Shown here: piece by piece, positions 55,713 to 64,000 of the stretch
How the letters are laid out: every line of letters starts with the position of its first letter
Numbering within the stretch: the stretch's first letter is position 1
Assembly (NCBI GenBank): GCA_963761655.1
Contig: CAVXHI010000008.1
Coordinates: 310,001 to 374,000 of the forward strand
Direction: 5' to 3'
Source of the DNA: RYN-122 sp963761655
GTDB lineage: Bacteria > Actinomycetota > Actinomycetes > Mycobacteriales > SCTD01
Length of the DNA stretch: 64,000 bases
Program-made: the position numbers and the translations under genes
The notes under the pieces: model-generated
What the model was told of the DNA's origin: nothing
The model's database searches: none
Seen by the model: only the letters and a program-made list of their open reading frames with translations

Positions 55713-56716
55713 TGGTCGACCTCCGTCACCACGGCGACGCCGAGGTCGGGCCGGGGCTGCTCGACCTCGCCGTGAACGTCCGCGGCAGCGCTCCGCCGGC
55801 GTGGCTACAGCAGGTGCTCGTCGACGCCGTCCCGCGGCTCGCCGCCTACCCCTCGCCGGTGGCCGCCACCGCGGCCGTCGCCGCCCGGCACGGCCGCAGT
55901 CCCGACGACGTGCTCGTCACGGCCGGCGCGGCCGAGGCCTTCGTGCTGCTGGCCCGGATGCTGCGGCCCCGGCACGCCGTCGCGGTGCACCCGAGCTTCA
56001 CCGAGCCCGAGGCGGCGCTGCGGGCGGCCGGTCACGAGGTGCACCGCGCGGTGCTCGCGCCCCCGTTCGACGTCGTGCAGGTGCCCGACGAGGCCGACCT
56101 CGTCGTGGTCGGCAACCCGACCAACCCGACCGGTGTGCTGCACGACCTCGCGCACCTGTGCCGGCCCGGCCGCACCACGGTGGTCGACGAGGCCTTCCTC
56201 GACGCCGTCCCCGGAGAGCCCCGCAGCCTGGCCGCACGCACCGACCTGCCCGGCCTCGTCGTCGTCCGCAGCCTGACCAAGACCTGGGCCCTGGCGGGGC
56301 TCCGCGTCGGCTACCTGCTGGCGGAGCCGGCCACCGTCGCGGCGCTGCGCGAGGTGCAGCCGCTCTGGTCCGTGAGCACCCCGGCGCTGGCGGCCCTCCA
56401 GGCCTGCTCCGCCCCGGCGGCGGTGGCCGAGGCGGAGGAGGCGAGCCGGGCGGTCGCGGACGAGCGCGACCGCCTGCAGGGCCTGCTCGAGGGCCTCGGG
56501 GTCGAGGTCAACCCGGGCAGCCGGGCGCCGTTCCTGCTGTGCCGGGTCGAGGGCCGCCCCGACGTCCGCGACCGGCTGAGGCAGCTCGGCGTCGCGGTGC
56601 GTCGGGGCGACACGTTCCCCGGCCTGGGCCCCGACTGGTTCCGGGTCGCGGTGCGCGACCGTCGTAGCAGCGACAGGCTGGTCCAGGCGCTGTGGGCCCT
56701 GCTGGCGGCCTTCTAG
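55712..56716 (+). CDS. cobC: Threonine-phosphate decarboxylase-like aminotransferase CobC
   Basis: A 334-residue PLP-dependent fold type I protein. Features are LRHHGDAEVGPGLLDLAVNV, VTAGAAEAFVLLARML, VVVGNPTNPTGVLHDL, VVDEAFLDAVPGEP and the PLP lysine in RSLTKTWALAGLRVGYLL. It is the CobC/CobD-Salmonella type that makes aminopropanol phosphate from threonine phosphate for the nucleotide loop. ATG 55712 shares a base with the preceding stop. Last gene of the operon. Confidence 0.93.
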   Translation: MVDLRHHGDAEVGPGLLDLAVNVRGSAPPAWLQQVLVDAVPRLAAYPSPVAATAAVAARHGRSPDDVLVTAGAAEAFVLLARMLRPRHAVAVHPSFTEPEAALRAAGHEVHRAVLAPPFDVVQVPDEADLVVVGNPTNPTGVLHDLAHLCRPGRTTVVDEAFLDAVPGEPRSLAARTDLPGLVVVRSLTKTWALAGLRVGYLLAEPATVAALREVQPLWSVSTPALAALQACSAPAAVAEAEEASRAVADERDRLQGLLEGLGVEVNPGSRAPFLLCRVEGRPDVRDRLRQLGVAVRRGDTFPGLGPDWFRVAVRDRRSSDRLVQALWALLAAF

Positions 56717-57372
56717 GCCTGCCACTCCGCGGTGCGCTCCGACGAGGCCTGCCCGAGCAGGGTCCGGACCTCGTCGGCGCCGGCCGCCGCGCCGTAGACC
56801 GGCGTCCCCGGCTGCTGCCTCCAGGACTCCGCGAGGGTCCCGGCGTCGACACCGTCGAAGCCGATCTCGTCGAGCAGGGCGATCACGCGGGCCTTGGCGG
56901 CGGCGTCGTCTCCGGCCACCGGCAGGGCGCGGCGGGCCGGGTCCCCGGCGGGCTTCCCCTCGGTGAGGAGGTGGTCGGCGTAGATGCCGTTGAAGGCCTT
57001 CACGACCGGGACGCCGAGGTGCCCGGCGACCCAGAGGCTCTCGGGCGTGCCGTCCTCGATGCCCTCGATCCGGCCGTCGCGCTGCTGCGGGTAGTAGTTG
57101 CCGGTGTCGACGACGACGGCGCCCGGAGCGGCGCCGTCGAGGACGCGCCCGGGCAGGTCCGGGACGTTCTTCTGCGGGATCGTCACGATGACGACCTCCG
57201 CGTCCCGGGCCGCCTCGGTGACCGGGACCGCCGTCGCGCCCGTCTCGGCGGTGAGCTCCGTCAGGGTCTCCGGGCCGCGGCTGTTCGCGACGGCGACCTC
57301 GTGGCCGGCGGCGGTGAAGCGCCGCGTGAGGTTCCCGCCGATGTTGCCTGCGCCGATGATGCCGATCTTCAT
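56713..57372 (-). CDS. NADPH-dependent F420 reductase-like oxidoreductase
   Basis: A 219-residue Rossmann protein: MKIGIIGAGNIGGNLTRRFT, VAVANSRGPETL, VVIVTIPQKNVPDLP, VVDTGNYYPQQRDG and VVKAFNGIYADHL. This F420_oxidored type transfers hydride between NADPH and F420 or a similar acceptor. ATG start at 57372 with an AGGAGAACCGC tract upstream. It converges on cobC with a 4-base overlap. Confidence 0.88.
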   Translation of the reverse strand: MKIGIIGAGNIGGNLTRRFTAAGHEVAVANSRGPETLTELTAETGATAVPVTEAARDAEVVIVTIPQKNVPDLPGRVLDGAAPGAVVVDTGNYYPQQRDGRIEGIEDGTPESLWVAGHLGVPVVKAFNGIYADHLLTEGKPAGDPARRALPVAGDDAAAKARVIALLDEIGFDGVDAGTLAESWRQQPGTPVYGAAAGADEVRTLLGQASSERTAEWQA

Positions 57373-57516
57373 GCGGTTCTCCTGGGGCCGGTCGTCGCGG
57401 CCTTCTGCGCCGCGCCATGTCGGGGGTCCGTCCCGTCGGCGACAACCCGGCCCACCCTCGTGGCACTCCCGGACGGCCGAGAGGGCCTGACCGACCGGCC
57501 CGGTCGGCGGCCGAGG

Positions 57517-58362
57517 TCAGCCGGCGGGCGACCTGTCGTCGGCCTGCCACGCCGCCAGCAGCGGCAGCACCCGGGCGGTGCTCGACCCTGGCTCGACCGT
57601 GTAGACGACGAGCCGCTGGTCGGGGTCGTGCGGCAGGGCGACCGCCTCGATCCCGAACTCCAGCCGCCCCGCCACCGGGTGGTCGACCAGCTTCTGCACC
57701 GACGTCCGGTCACCCACGTGCTGGTCCTGCCAGGCGAGGTCGACGTCGGGGTCGGCACGCAGGTCGCGCACGAGCTCCTGCAGGGCGCGGTCGTGCGGGT
57801 GCCGGCCGAGCTCGTAGCGCAGCGACCCCGCGGTCGCGACGACGAAGGCCGACCAGTTCGCGATGCGCGCGCGGGCGCCGGGGTCCAGGCAGAGCCAGCG
57901 CAGGAACGAGCTGCCGGGCGGCAGGGGCGCGCCGAGCACCACGGTCAGCAGGGCGTTGCGCGCGAGCACGTCCCCGCGCCGACCGACCAGCAGGACCGGC
58001 ACGGCGTCGAGGGCGGTCAGGACGCGGAGCAGCCCGGGGTCGGGGCGCTGCGCGGCCTCCCACACCGGGCGGGGGCGGGTGCGGGGGGCGGCGAGGTCAC
58101 GCAGGTGGGCCCGCTCGACGTCGTCCAGCCGCAGGGCGCGGGCCAGCGCCTCGAGGACGTCGTCGGTGACCGTGGCCTGCCGCCCCTGTTCGAGCCGGCT
58201 GTAGTGGTCGGGGCTCAGGCCGGTGAGGACGGCGAGCTCCTCCTTGCGCAGGCCCGGCACCCGGCGCGGCCCGGGGAACGGCTGGACGCCCGCCTGCGCC
58301 GGGGTGAGCCGGTCGCGGCGCGAGCGCAGGAAGGCGCCGAACGCGCTCCGGTCCTGGGCCAC
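57517..58362 (-). CDS. XRE-family regulator with MmyB-like ligand domain
   Basis: A 281-residue regulator. The HTH begins FGAFLRSRRDRLTPAQAGV and contains RVPGLRKEELAVLTGLSPDHYSRLEQGRQ. The C-terminal MmyB-type PAS-like domain (SFLRWLCLDPGARARIANW, ELVRDLRADPDVDLAWQDQHV, KLVDHPVAGRLEFGIEAVAL) is thought to bind fatty-acid-like ligands. It is divergent from an SDR gene, which it probably controls, a very common pair in actinobacteria. GTG start at 58362. Confidence 0.92.
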   Translation of the reverse strand: MAQDRSAFGAFLRSRRDRLTPAQAGVQPFPGPRRVPGLRKEELAVLTGLSPDHYSRLEQGRQATVTDDVLEALARALRLDDVERAHLRDLAAPRTRPRPVWEAAQRPDPGLLRVLTALDAVPVLLVGRRGDVLARNALLTVVLGAPLPPGSSFLRWLCLDPGARARIANWSAFVVATAGSLRYELGRHPHDRALQELVRDLRADPDVDLAWQDQHVGDRTSVQKLVDHPVAGRLEFGIEAVALPHDPDQRLVVYTVEPGSSTARVLPLLAAWQADDRSPAG

Positions 58363-58462
58363 GCGGCGACAGTAGGGCGGTGCCGGAGGCGGTGCCTGGT
58401 CACGGCGTGCCCCGGCAGCGCCCGCCCTGGCCGGGAGGGCCCGCGGCAGGTGGACTGCCCCC

Positions 58463-59233
58463 ATGACCTCCTCCGCCCTCCCCCTGTCCGGTCGCTCCGC
58501 CCTCGTCACCGGCTCCACCAGCGGCATCGGTGCCGCCACCGCCCGAGTCCTCGCCGCGCAGGGCGCCCGCGTGCTGGTCACCGGCCGCGACGCCGTCCGC
58601 GGTGCGGCCGTCGTCGACGACGTCGTGCAGGCCGGGGGTGAGGCGGTGTTCCTGGCCTCCGACCTCACGGCCGAGCCCGACGTCCTGCGCGCCTTCGCCG
58701 CCGACGCCACCGCGGCGCTCGGCGGCCGGCTCGACCTGCTCGTGCACAACGCCGCCGTCTGCCCGCCCGTCGACACGTTCTCCCTCACCGACGCCGACCT
58801 GCAGGAGGCGCTCGTCGTGAACGTGCGCGCCCCGCACGTGCTCACCGCGGCGCTGGTGCCCGCGATGCTCGAGCGCGGCGCGGGCACGGTCGTGACGATC
58901 GGGTCCTGGATGGCCGGCGTCGGCAGCCCGATCGTCGGTCTCTACAGCGCCACGAAGGCCGCGCAGGAGCAGCTCGCCCGGAGCTGGGCGGCCGAGTTCG
59001 GGCCGCGGGGGGTGCGCTGCGTGACGGTCTCACCGGGCGTCACACGCACCCCGATCAACGACGGCGGGGGCGACCTGCTCGACCAGATCGCGGCCGGGAC
59101 CCCGGCCGGGCGCACGGTGCTGCCGGAGGCCGTCGCGGCGGCCGTCGCCTGGGTCTGCAGCGACGCCGCGGAGTTCGTGCACGGGGCGACGATCCCCGTC
59201 GACGGCGGGATCTCCACGACCCGCCTGGGCTGA
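58463..59233 (+). CDS. SDR-family oxidoreductase
   Basis: A 256-residue classical short-chain dehydrogenase: LVTGSTSGIGAATARVL (TGxxxGIG), LVHNAAVCPP (NAA for NAG), GSWMAGVG with the catalytic Ser region, and YSATKAAQEQLARSWAAEF (YxxxK), ending HGATIPVDGGISTTRLG. It reduces or oxidises an alcohol/ketone with NAD(P). ATG start at 58463. Divergent from the MmyB-type regulator, about 100 bases between starts. Confidence 0.93.
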   Translation: MTSSALPLSGRSALVTGSTSGIGAATARVLAAQGARVLVTGRDAVRGAAVVDDVVQAGGEAVFLASDLTAEPDVLRAFAADATAALGGRLDLLVHNAAVCPPVDTFSLTDADLQEALVVNVRAPHVLTAALVPAMLERGAGTVVTIGSWMAGVGSPIVGLYSATKAAQEQLARSWAAEFGPRGVRCVTVSPGVTRTPINDGGGDLLDQIAAGTPAGRTVLPEAVAAAVAWVCSDAAEFVHGATIPVDGGISTTRLG

Positions 59234-59236
59234 GGC

Positions 59237-60040
59237 CTACCGCCCGGTGAACCGGGCCTCGCGCCGCTCGACGAACGAGCGCACGCCCTCGGCGGCGTCG
59301 TCGCTGCCGATGATCGCCGGCAGCACCTCCTCGAGGTGCGCGACGGCGGCCTGCTGCGCGGCGGCACGCTCGGCGGTGCGGGCGTTGGCGAGGGTCGCCT
59401 GCACCCCGAGCGGCGCCTGGGCGGCGACGAGCTGCGCGATCTCGACCGCCCGGGCGAGCTGCTGCCCGGCCGGCACGACCTCCTGCACGAGCCCGATCCG
59501 CAGCGCCTCCGCGGCGCCGAGCTCCTCGCCGGTGAGGATCCAGCGCATGGCGTTGCCCCAGCCGAGCTGCTGCGGGGCGCGGACCGTCGCGCCCCCGAAG
59601 GGCAGGATGCCGCGGCCGACCTCGAGCTGGCGGAAGCGGACGTCGTCGGCGGCGACGACGATGTCGCAGGCCAGGGCCAGCTCGATCGCGAGCGTGAAGG
59701 CGACGCCCTGCACGGCCATGACGACGGGCTTCGGGACGGGCTGCTTGTAGAGGCCGAACGGGTCGTGCTCTGAGGAGCCGGACAGCACCGCGGGGCCACC
59801 GGACGAGACGGCGGGCAGGACCTCGGCGAGGTCCAGGCCGGCCGAGAAGTGGTCGCCGTGGCCGAACACGACGCCGACCCGGGCGTCGGAGGACGCGAGC
59901 TCGTCGTAGGCGGCGCCGACCTCGTCGATCACCTGCAGGTTCCAGGCGTTGCGCTTGGCGGCGCGGTCGACGCCGATGAGGAGGACGTCGCCGTCACGTT
60001 CCAGGGTGACGAGCCGGTCGCGGGGAGAGTCAGTGGTCAC
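59237..60040 (-). CDS. Enoyl-CoA hydratase/isomerase (crotonase) family protein
   Basis: A 267-residue crotonase: GVDRAAKRNAWNLQVIDEVG, FGHGDHFSAGLDLAEVLP (first oxyanion segment), KPVVMAVQGVAFTLAIELALACDIVVA (second, with Phe-Thr where Gly-Gly is more common), RFRQLEVGRGILPFGGA and TGEELGAAEALRIGLVQEVV. Substrate unknown. GTG start at 60040 overlaps the AraC-type regulator's stop by four bases, so the two are co-transcribed. Confidence 0.9.
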   Translation of the reverse strand: MTTDSPRDRLVTLERDGDVLLIGVDRAAKRNAWNLQVIDEVGAAYDELASSDARVGVVFGHGDHFSAGLDLAEVLPAVSSGGPAVLSGSSEHDPFGLYKQPVPKPVVMAVQGVAFTLAIELALACDIVVAADDVRFRQLEVGRGILPFGGATVRAPQQLGWGNAMRWILTGEELGAAEALRIGLVQEVVPAGQQLARAVEIAQLVAAQAPLGVQATLANARTAERAAAQQAAVAHLEEVLPAIIGSDDAAEGVRSFVERREARFTGR

Positions 60041-61026
60041 CGGGCGAGTCTGGCCCACGCGCCCGGAGGCACTCCCTTCCACCTCGTGAACGCGTGCGTG
60101 AAGCTGGCCGCCTCGGCGTACCCGAGCCGGTGCGCGACCTCCTCCACGCCGACCGAGCCGGTGGCCAGCAGCTCCTCGGCCAGGGCCTGGCGGACCTCGT
60201 CGACGAGCGCCCGGTACGACGTCCCCTCCTCGGCGAGCCGGCGCCGCAGGGTCCGCTCCGACAGGTGCAGCCCGGCGGCGACCTGCGCGGCCGACGGGAC
60301 CGTGCCGGGCCGGCTCAGCACGGCGTCGCGCACGGAGCCGGCCAGGCCGGTGCGGGCCCGGCGCCGGGAGACCAGTTCCCGGCACTGCGCCTCGGTCGCG
60401 GCGCGGGTCAACTCGTCGGCCTGGGGGAGCGGCAGGTCGAGCAGCGCGGCATCGAGCACGGCCTCGTTGCTCGGCGCCCCGAACGACGGCGTCAGCCCGA
60501 ACACCTCCTCCCACGGCGCCGGTGTGCGCTCCTGCCGGACGGCGAGCCGGGCGAGCGGCATCCCTGCGGTGAGCTCGACCAGGAGGGTGCGCAGCCCGGC
60601 GAGGTCACGCGCGGCGACCCAGGAGCGGACGTCGGCGGGGACGTCGGCGTCGTCGAGGGTCAGGCGCAGCTCGGCGGCGTCCTCGGCGACGGACAGCCCG
60701 CAGAAGGCGAAGGACAGGTCGACGAACCGGGCGCCGAGGTCCAGGGCGCTGCGCACGGTGGGGCTGCTGGCGAGCGCGAACCCCCAGATCCCGTAGGTGG
60801 TCACGTGGTACCGCCGCCCGGCCTCGAGCGGCAGGGCGGGGTCGGGGACGGCCGACTGCAGGGCGCGCACGACCTCGAGCTCCTGCCCGGCGGTCACCTC
60901 GGCGCCTGCGGCGCGGAGGTCGTCCAGGGTCAGGCCGTCCGGGAGGAGGTCGTGCACGCCGTGCTCCGCGCCGAGCCGGACCAGCAGCAGGACGCTCGCC
61001 GCGCTCCTCCGCACGGACAGGTCCAC
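60037..61026 (-). CDS. AraC-family regulator, VirS-like
   Basis: A 329-residue regulator. The N-terminal Arabinose_bd-type domain (YHVTTYGIWGFALASSPTVRSALDLGARFV) is followed by the C-terminal AraC HTH pair (VAAGLHLSERTLRRRLAEEGTSYRALVDEVRQALAEELLAT, then SVGVEEVAHRLGYAEAASFTHAFTRWKGVPPGAW). This domain order is that of VirS/OruR-type activators. It is divergent from a monooxygenase-esterase-SDR operon, as VirS is from mymA in mycobacteria. GTG start at 61026. Confidence 0.9.
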   Translation of the reverse strand: MDLSVRRSAASVLLLVRLGAEHGVHDLLPDGLTLDDLRAAGAEVTAGQELEVVRALQSAVPDPALPLEAGRRYHVTTYGIWGFALASSPTVRSALDLGARFVDLSFAFCGLSVAEDAAELRLTLDDADVPADVRSWVAARDLAGLRTLLVELTAGMPLARLAVRQERTPAPWEEVFGLTPSFGAPSNEAVLDAALLDLPLPQADELTRAATEAQCRELVSRRRARTGLAGSVRDAVLSRPGTVPSAAQVAAGLHLSERTLRRRLAEEGTSYRALVDEVRQALAEELLATGSVGVEEVAHRLGYAEAASFTHAFTRWKGVPPGAWARLAR

Positions 61027-61108
61027 GTCCGCCAGTCTGGCCGGAACTGTCAAGCGCCTGGCCGCGTGGGACGTGGTGCAGGTCGCCCGAGGACGACAGA
61101 GTGCGGTC

Positions 61109-62578
61109 ATGACCAGTGTGGCGATCGTGGGGACCGGGTTCGGCGGCGTCGGGGCGGCGGTGAAGCTGCTCGAGGCGGGGGTGACGGACCTCGTGCTGTT
61201 CGAGCGCAGCGACGACGTCGGCGGCGTCTGGCGGGAGAACACCTACCCGGGCGCGGCCTGCGACGTGCCGAGCCACCTCTACTCGTTCTCGTTCGCGCCC
61301 GAGCACCGGTGGTCGCGCCGGTACGCCGAGCAGCCCGAGATCCACGCCTACCTCAAGCGGGTGGCCGACGACTTCGGCGTGACGCCGCGGGTGCGCTTCT
61401 CCACCGAGGTCCTGGAGGCGACCTTCGACGAGGAGGCCGGCCGGTGGACCCTGCAGCTCCCGGACGGCGAGACGCACACGGCCGACGTCCTCGTCACGGC
61501 CTGCGGGCAGCTGAGCACCCCCTCGACGCCGGACCTCCCCGGCCTCGAGCACTTCCCCGGCGACGTCTTCCACTCGGCGCAGTGGCGGCACGACCTCGAC
61601 CTCACCGGACGCCGGGTGGCCGTCGTCGGGACCGGGGCCAGCGCGATCCAGTTCGTGCCGGAGATCGCCAAGCAGGTCGCGCACCTCACGGTCTTCCAGC
61701 GGTCCGCGCCGTACGTCATCCACAAGCCGGACCGCGCCTACGGGCCGCGGACGCACGCGCTGCTGGACCGGTCGCCGCTGGTGCTCAAGGCCGACCGGCT
61801 GCGGACCTTCCTCACCAACGAGGCGCGCAGCCTGGGCTTCAACACCGAGCCGCGGCTCATGAAGGGCCACGAGGTCCGGTTCAAGCGGGGCCTCGCCCGT
61901 CAGGTGCCCGAGCCCGCCCTGCGCGCCGACCTGACGCCGACCGACCCGATCGGCTGCAAGCGCATCCTGCAGAGCAACGACTGGTACCCGGCGCTCCGGC
62001 TGCCGCACGTCGACCTCGTGACCTCCCCGGTCGCGGGCCTGCAGGCGGAGGGCGTCGTCACCAGCGACGGCAGGCTGCACGAGGTCGACACCGTGATCCT
62101 CGGCACCGGGTTCGCCGCGACCGAGCTGGTCGCGCCGATGGAGGTCGTGGGGCGGGGCGGCCGGACGCTGGGGGAGGCCTGGGCAGGCGGGGCAGAGGCC
62201 TACCTCGGCACGACGGTCAGCGGCTTCCCGAACCTGTTCGTCCTCTACGGCCCGAACACCAACCTCGGGCACAACTCGATCATCCTCATGATCGAGAGCC
62301 AGCTGCGCTACCTCGTCGACGCCGTCCGCCGGCTGCAGCGCGGCGACGTCCGGTGGATGGACGTCCGGCCCGAGGTGCAGGAGGCGTTCAACGACGACCT
62401 GCAGACCCGCCTCGGGGGCACGGTCTTCGCCGGCGGCTGCCGGTCCTGGTACCTCACGGCCGACGGCCGGAACACCCAGAACTGGCCGGGCACGACGGTC
62501 TCGTTCCGGCTGCGCACCCGGGCGGTCCGCTGGTCGGACTACCGGCTCGAGCCGGCCCGCCAGGACGTCGTCGCGTGA
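61109..62578 (+). CDS. Baeyer-Villiger-type flavin monooxygenase, MymA-like
   Basis: A 489-residue FAD/NADPH monooxygenase. FAD motif VAIVGTGFGGVGAAVKLLEA; the ENTYPGAACDVPSHLYSFSF segment; the BVMO fingerprint FPGDVFHSAQW (FxGxxxHxxxW); NADPH motif VAVVGTGASAIQFVPEIA; and LYGPNTNLGHNSI. It inserts oxygen next to a ketone, giving esters or lactones, or oxidises fatty chains. ATG 61109 follows CAGAGT by six bases. First gene of the operon with esterase and SDR. Confidence 0.93.
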   Translation: MTSVAIVGTGFGGVGAAVKLLEAGVTDLVLFERSDDVGGVWRENTYPGAACDVPSHLYSFSFAPEHRWSRRYAEQPEIHAYLKRVADDFGVTPRVRFSTEVLEATFDEEAGRWTLQLPDGETHTADVLVTACGQLSTPSTPDLPGLEHFPGDVFHSAQWRHDLDLTGRRVAVVGTGASAIQFVPEIAKQVAHLTVFQRSAPYVIHKPDRAYGPRTHALLDRSPLVLKADRLRTFLTNEARSLGFNTEPRLMKGHEVRFKRGLARQVPEPALRADLTPTDPIGCKRILQSNDWYPALRLPHVDLVTSPVAGLQAEGVVTSDGRLHEVDTVILGTGFAATELVAPMEVVGRGGRTLGEAWAGGAEAYLGTTVSGFPNLFVLYGPNTNLGHNSIILMIESQLRYLVDAVRRLQRGDVRWMDVRPEVQEAFNDDLQTRLGGTVFAGGCRSWYLTADGRNTQNWPGTTVSFRLRTRAVRWSDYRLEPARQDVVA

Positions 62579-63420
62579 CCAGCCGCCGCGCCCGCGCCAC
62601 CGCCGCGGTCCTGCGCCGCACCGTCCAGCCCGTGCTCGGCCCGAAGGTCGCCGTCGGGGTGCAGCGCCGGATCCTGTCCGCCGCCAGCACCCCGGCGCCC
62701 CGCGGCACCCGGGTCTGGCACAGCACCCTCGGCGGCCGCCCGGCCGACGTCGTCGTCGCCTCGGGTGCCGCCGGAGGGCCGCCGGTCCTGCTCGTCCACG
62801 GCGGCGCGTTCATCACCTGCTCGCCGCGGACCCACCGCGCCTTCGCGGCGCACCTGTCCCGGGCCACCGGCTCGCCGGTCCACGTGCAGGACCACCGACT
62901 GGCCCCCGAGCACCCGTTCCCCGCGGCCCTGGACGACACGGTCGCCGCCCTGCGCGAGCTCGGTCCGACCGCCCGGCTCGTCGGCGACAGCGCCGGCGGC
63001 TGGCTGGCCCTGTCGGCCGTCCTCCGGCTCCGCGACGAGGGGGCCGCGCTGCCCCCGCGGGTCGGTCTGGTCAGCCCCGTCGTCGACCTGACCCTCGCCA
63101 CCTCCGCCGCCTGGACCGGGGACGACCCCCTGCTCAGCGACGCCTGGCTGCAGCAGGGCACGGCCGCCTTCCTCGCCGGCGCGGACGCCCGGAGCAACAG
63201 CCCGCTGTTCGCCGACCTGTCCGGCCTGCCGCCGGTGCTCGTGCAGGTCAGCGAGCACGAGCGGCTGCGTCCCGAGGGCGAGGAGCTGGTCCGACGGGCC
63301 GGCGGGTCGGCCGAGCTGCAGGTCCTGCCGGGGGTCTGGCACGACGTCCACGTGCAGGCAGGCCTGATCCCCGAGGGCACCGCCGCCGTCCGCGACCTCG
63401 GCACCTGGCTGCGGACATGA
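62575..63420 (+). CDS. Alpha/beta hydrolase, HSL-type esterase (LipR-like)
   Basis: A 281-residue hormone-sensitive-lipase-family hydrolase: oxyanion motif VLLVHGGAFITCSP, YRLAPEHPFPA-like HRLAPEHPFPAALDD, nucleophile GDSAGGWLALS, acid near EHERLRPEGEEL and catalytic His in PGVWHDVHVQ. It would cleave the ester or lactone formed by the monooxygenase. GTG start at 62575 overlaps the previous stop. Confidence 0.92.
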   Translation: MTSRRARATAAVLRRTVQPVLGPKVAVGVQRRILSAASTPAPRGTRVWHSTLGGRPADVVVASGAAGGPPVLLVHGGAFITCSPRTHRAFAAHLSRATGSPVHVQDHRLAPEHPFPAALDDTVAALRELGPTARLVGDSAGGWLALSAVLRLRDEGAALPPRVGLVSPVVDLTLATSAAWTGDDPLLSDAWLQQGTAAFLAGADARSNSPLFADLSGLPPVLVQVSEHERLRPEGEELVRRAGGSAELQVLPGVWHDVHVQAGLIPEGTAAVRDLGTWLRT

Positions 63421-64000
63421 CCCGCCCCGTCGCCGTCGTCACCGGTGCGGCCCGCGGGATCGGCCGGGCCACCGCCGCGCTGCTCACCGCCGAGGGCTAC
63501 GACGTCGCGGCGTACGACGTCGAGGAGTCCGGCCTGCAGGGCCGCTGGACCGGCCTGCTCGACGTCACCGAGGAGGGCGCCTGGCGCGACCGGCTCCAGG
63601 AGGTCTGGGACGACGCCGGCCGCCTCGACCTGCTCGTCAACAACGCCGGACTGCTCGTCGTCGGGCCGCTGGCCGGGACGCCGCTCGCGCAGCAGCTGCG
63701 GCTGCTCGACGTCAACGTCAAGGGCGTCCTGCTCGGCTGCGCCGCGGCCCACCCCCACCTGGTCGCGACCCCGGGCTCCTGCGTGGTGAACGTCAGCTCG
63801 GCCAGCGCCCTGTACGGACAGCCCGGCATGGCCGCCTACTCCGCGAGCAAGAGCGCGGTCAGCGCCCTGACCGAGGCGCTCGACCTCGAGTGGGAGCCCC
63901 AGGGCGTCCGGGTCGTCGACGTGCAGCCGCTGTTCGTCCGCACCGGCATGGTCGAGACCGCGGCGCCGCTCGGCAGCGTCCGCGCGCTGGGCGTCCACCT
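63417..64000 (+). CDS. SDR-family oxidoreductase (C-terminus off window)
   Basis: The 194 visible codons show a classical SDR: VAVVTGAARGIGRATAALLT, LLVNNAGLLVVGPL (NNAG), CVVNVSSASALYGQPGMAAYSASKSAVSAL (Ser and YxxxK) and VQPLFVRTGMVETAAP. It resembles SadH-type enzymes of the mymA locus and would oxidise the alcohol to the ketone used by the monooxygenase, or act on its products. ATG 63417 overlaps the esterase stop by four bases. Confidence 0.92.
   Translation, partial: MTRPVAVVTGAARGIGRATAALLTAEGYDVAAYDVEESGLQGRWTGLLDVTEEGAWRDRLQEVWDDAGRLDLLVNNAGLLVVGPLAGTPLAQQLRLLDVNVKGVLLGCAAAHPHLVATPGSCVVNVSSASALYGQPGMAAYSASKSAVSALTEALDLEWEPQGVRVVDVQPLFVRTGMVETAAPLGSVRALGVH

Overview
This is a 64 kb piece of a very GC-rich (about 74%) actinobacterial chromosome. 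The evidence is the codon bias, frequent GTG starts with 4-base gene overlaps, an rnpB gene of ordinary bacterial layout, the Nif3 / zinc-ribbon / RNase H-phosphatase trio known from mycobacteria, a Ddn-type nitroreductase, and a late-cobalt-insertion B12 pathway (CobN). Species cannot be named from sequence alone.

Bases 1-8433 are an integrated island. A minus-strand tyrosine integrase is cut by the left edge. The right boundary is a 3' tRNA-Val(TAC) fragment at 8392-8433, beginning at the anticodon loop, which looks like the attachment site. The island carries an IS3-family element, an ISL3 transposase remnant, an RHS/YD-repeat polymorphic toxin that has lost its 5' part and has a frameshifted tip, two overlapping tiny membrane proteins (candidate immunity), and an AAA ATPase + DUF4435 pair matching the PARIS anti-phage system (ariA/ariB).

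From 8.4 to 30 kb are chromosomal housekeeping genes: GNAT, HAD, a DsbA-like protein, Nif3, zinc ribbon, RNase H/phosphatase, P450, rnpB, a secreted esterase, a TerD-type locus, a domain-swapped photolyase-like protein, a DEAD-box helicase, an RHH/Doc toxin-antitoxin pair, rtcB, an ATP-grasp protein and a cold-shock gene. Four genes here (DsbA-like, nif3, helicase, doc) each show one single-base-type frameshift, and the enoyl reductase lacks an in-frame stop. This suggests either local decay or indel errors.

From 30.4 to 56.7 kb is a cobalamin region: cobD-cobQ, cobN, then a riboswitch-led operon (Mg-chelatase-like cobaltochelatase subunit, cobO, cobB, cobI, cobM, cbiD, cobL, cbiG-cobJ fusion, ferredoxin, cobA, cobH, cbiX, cobC). 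Between them sit an MFS exporter with a divergent TetR regulator, a zinc alcohol dehydrogenase, a secreted M15 peptidase and small regulators.

The right end (56.7-64 kb) has an F420-binding-type reductase, an XRE regulator, an SDR, an enoyl-CoA hydratase, and a divergent AraC / Baeyer-Villiger monooxygenase / esterase / SDR block laid out like the mycobacterial virS-mymA locus.
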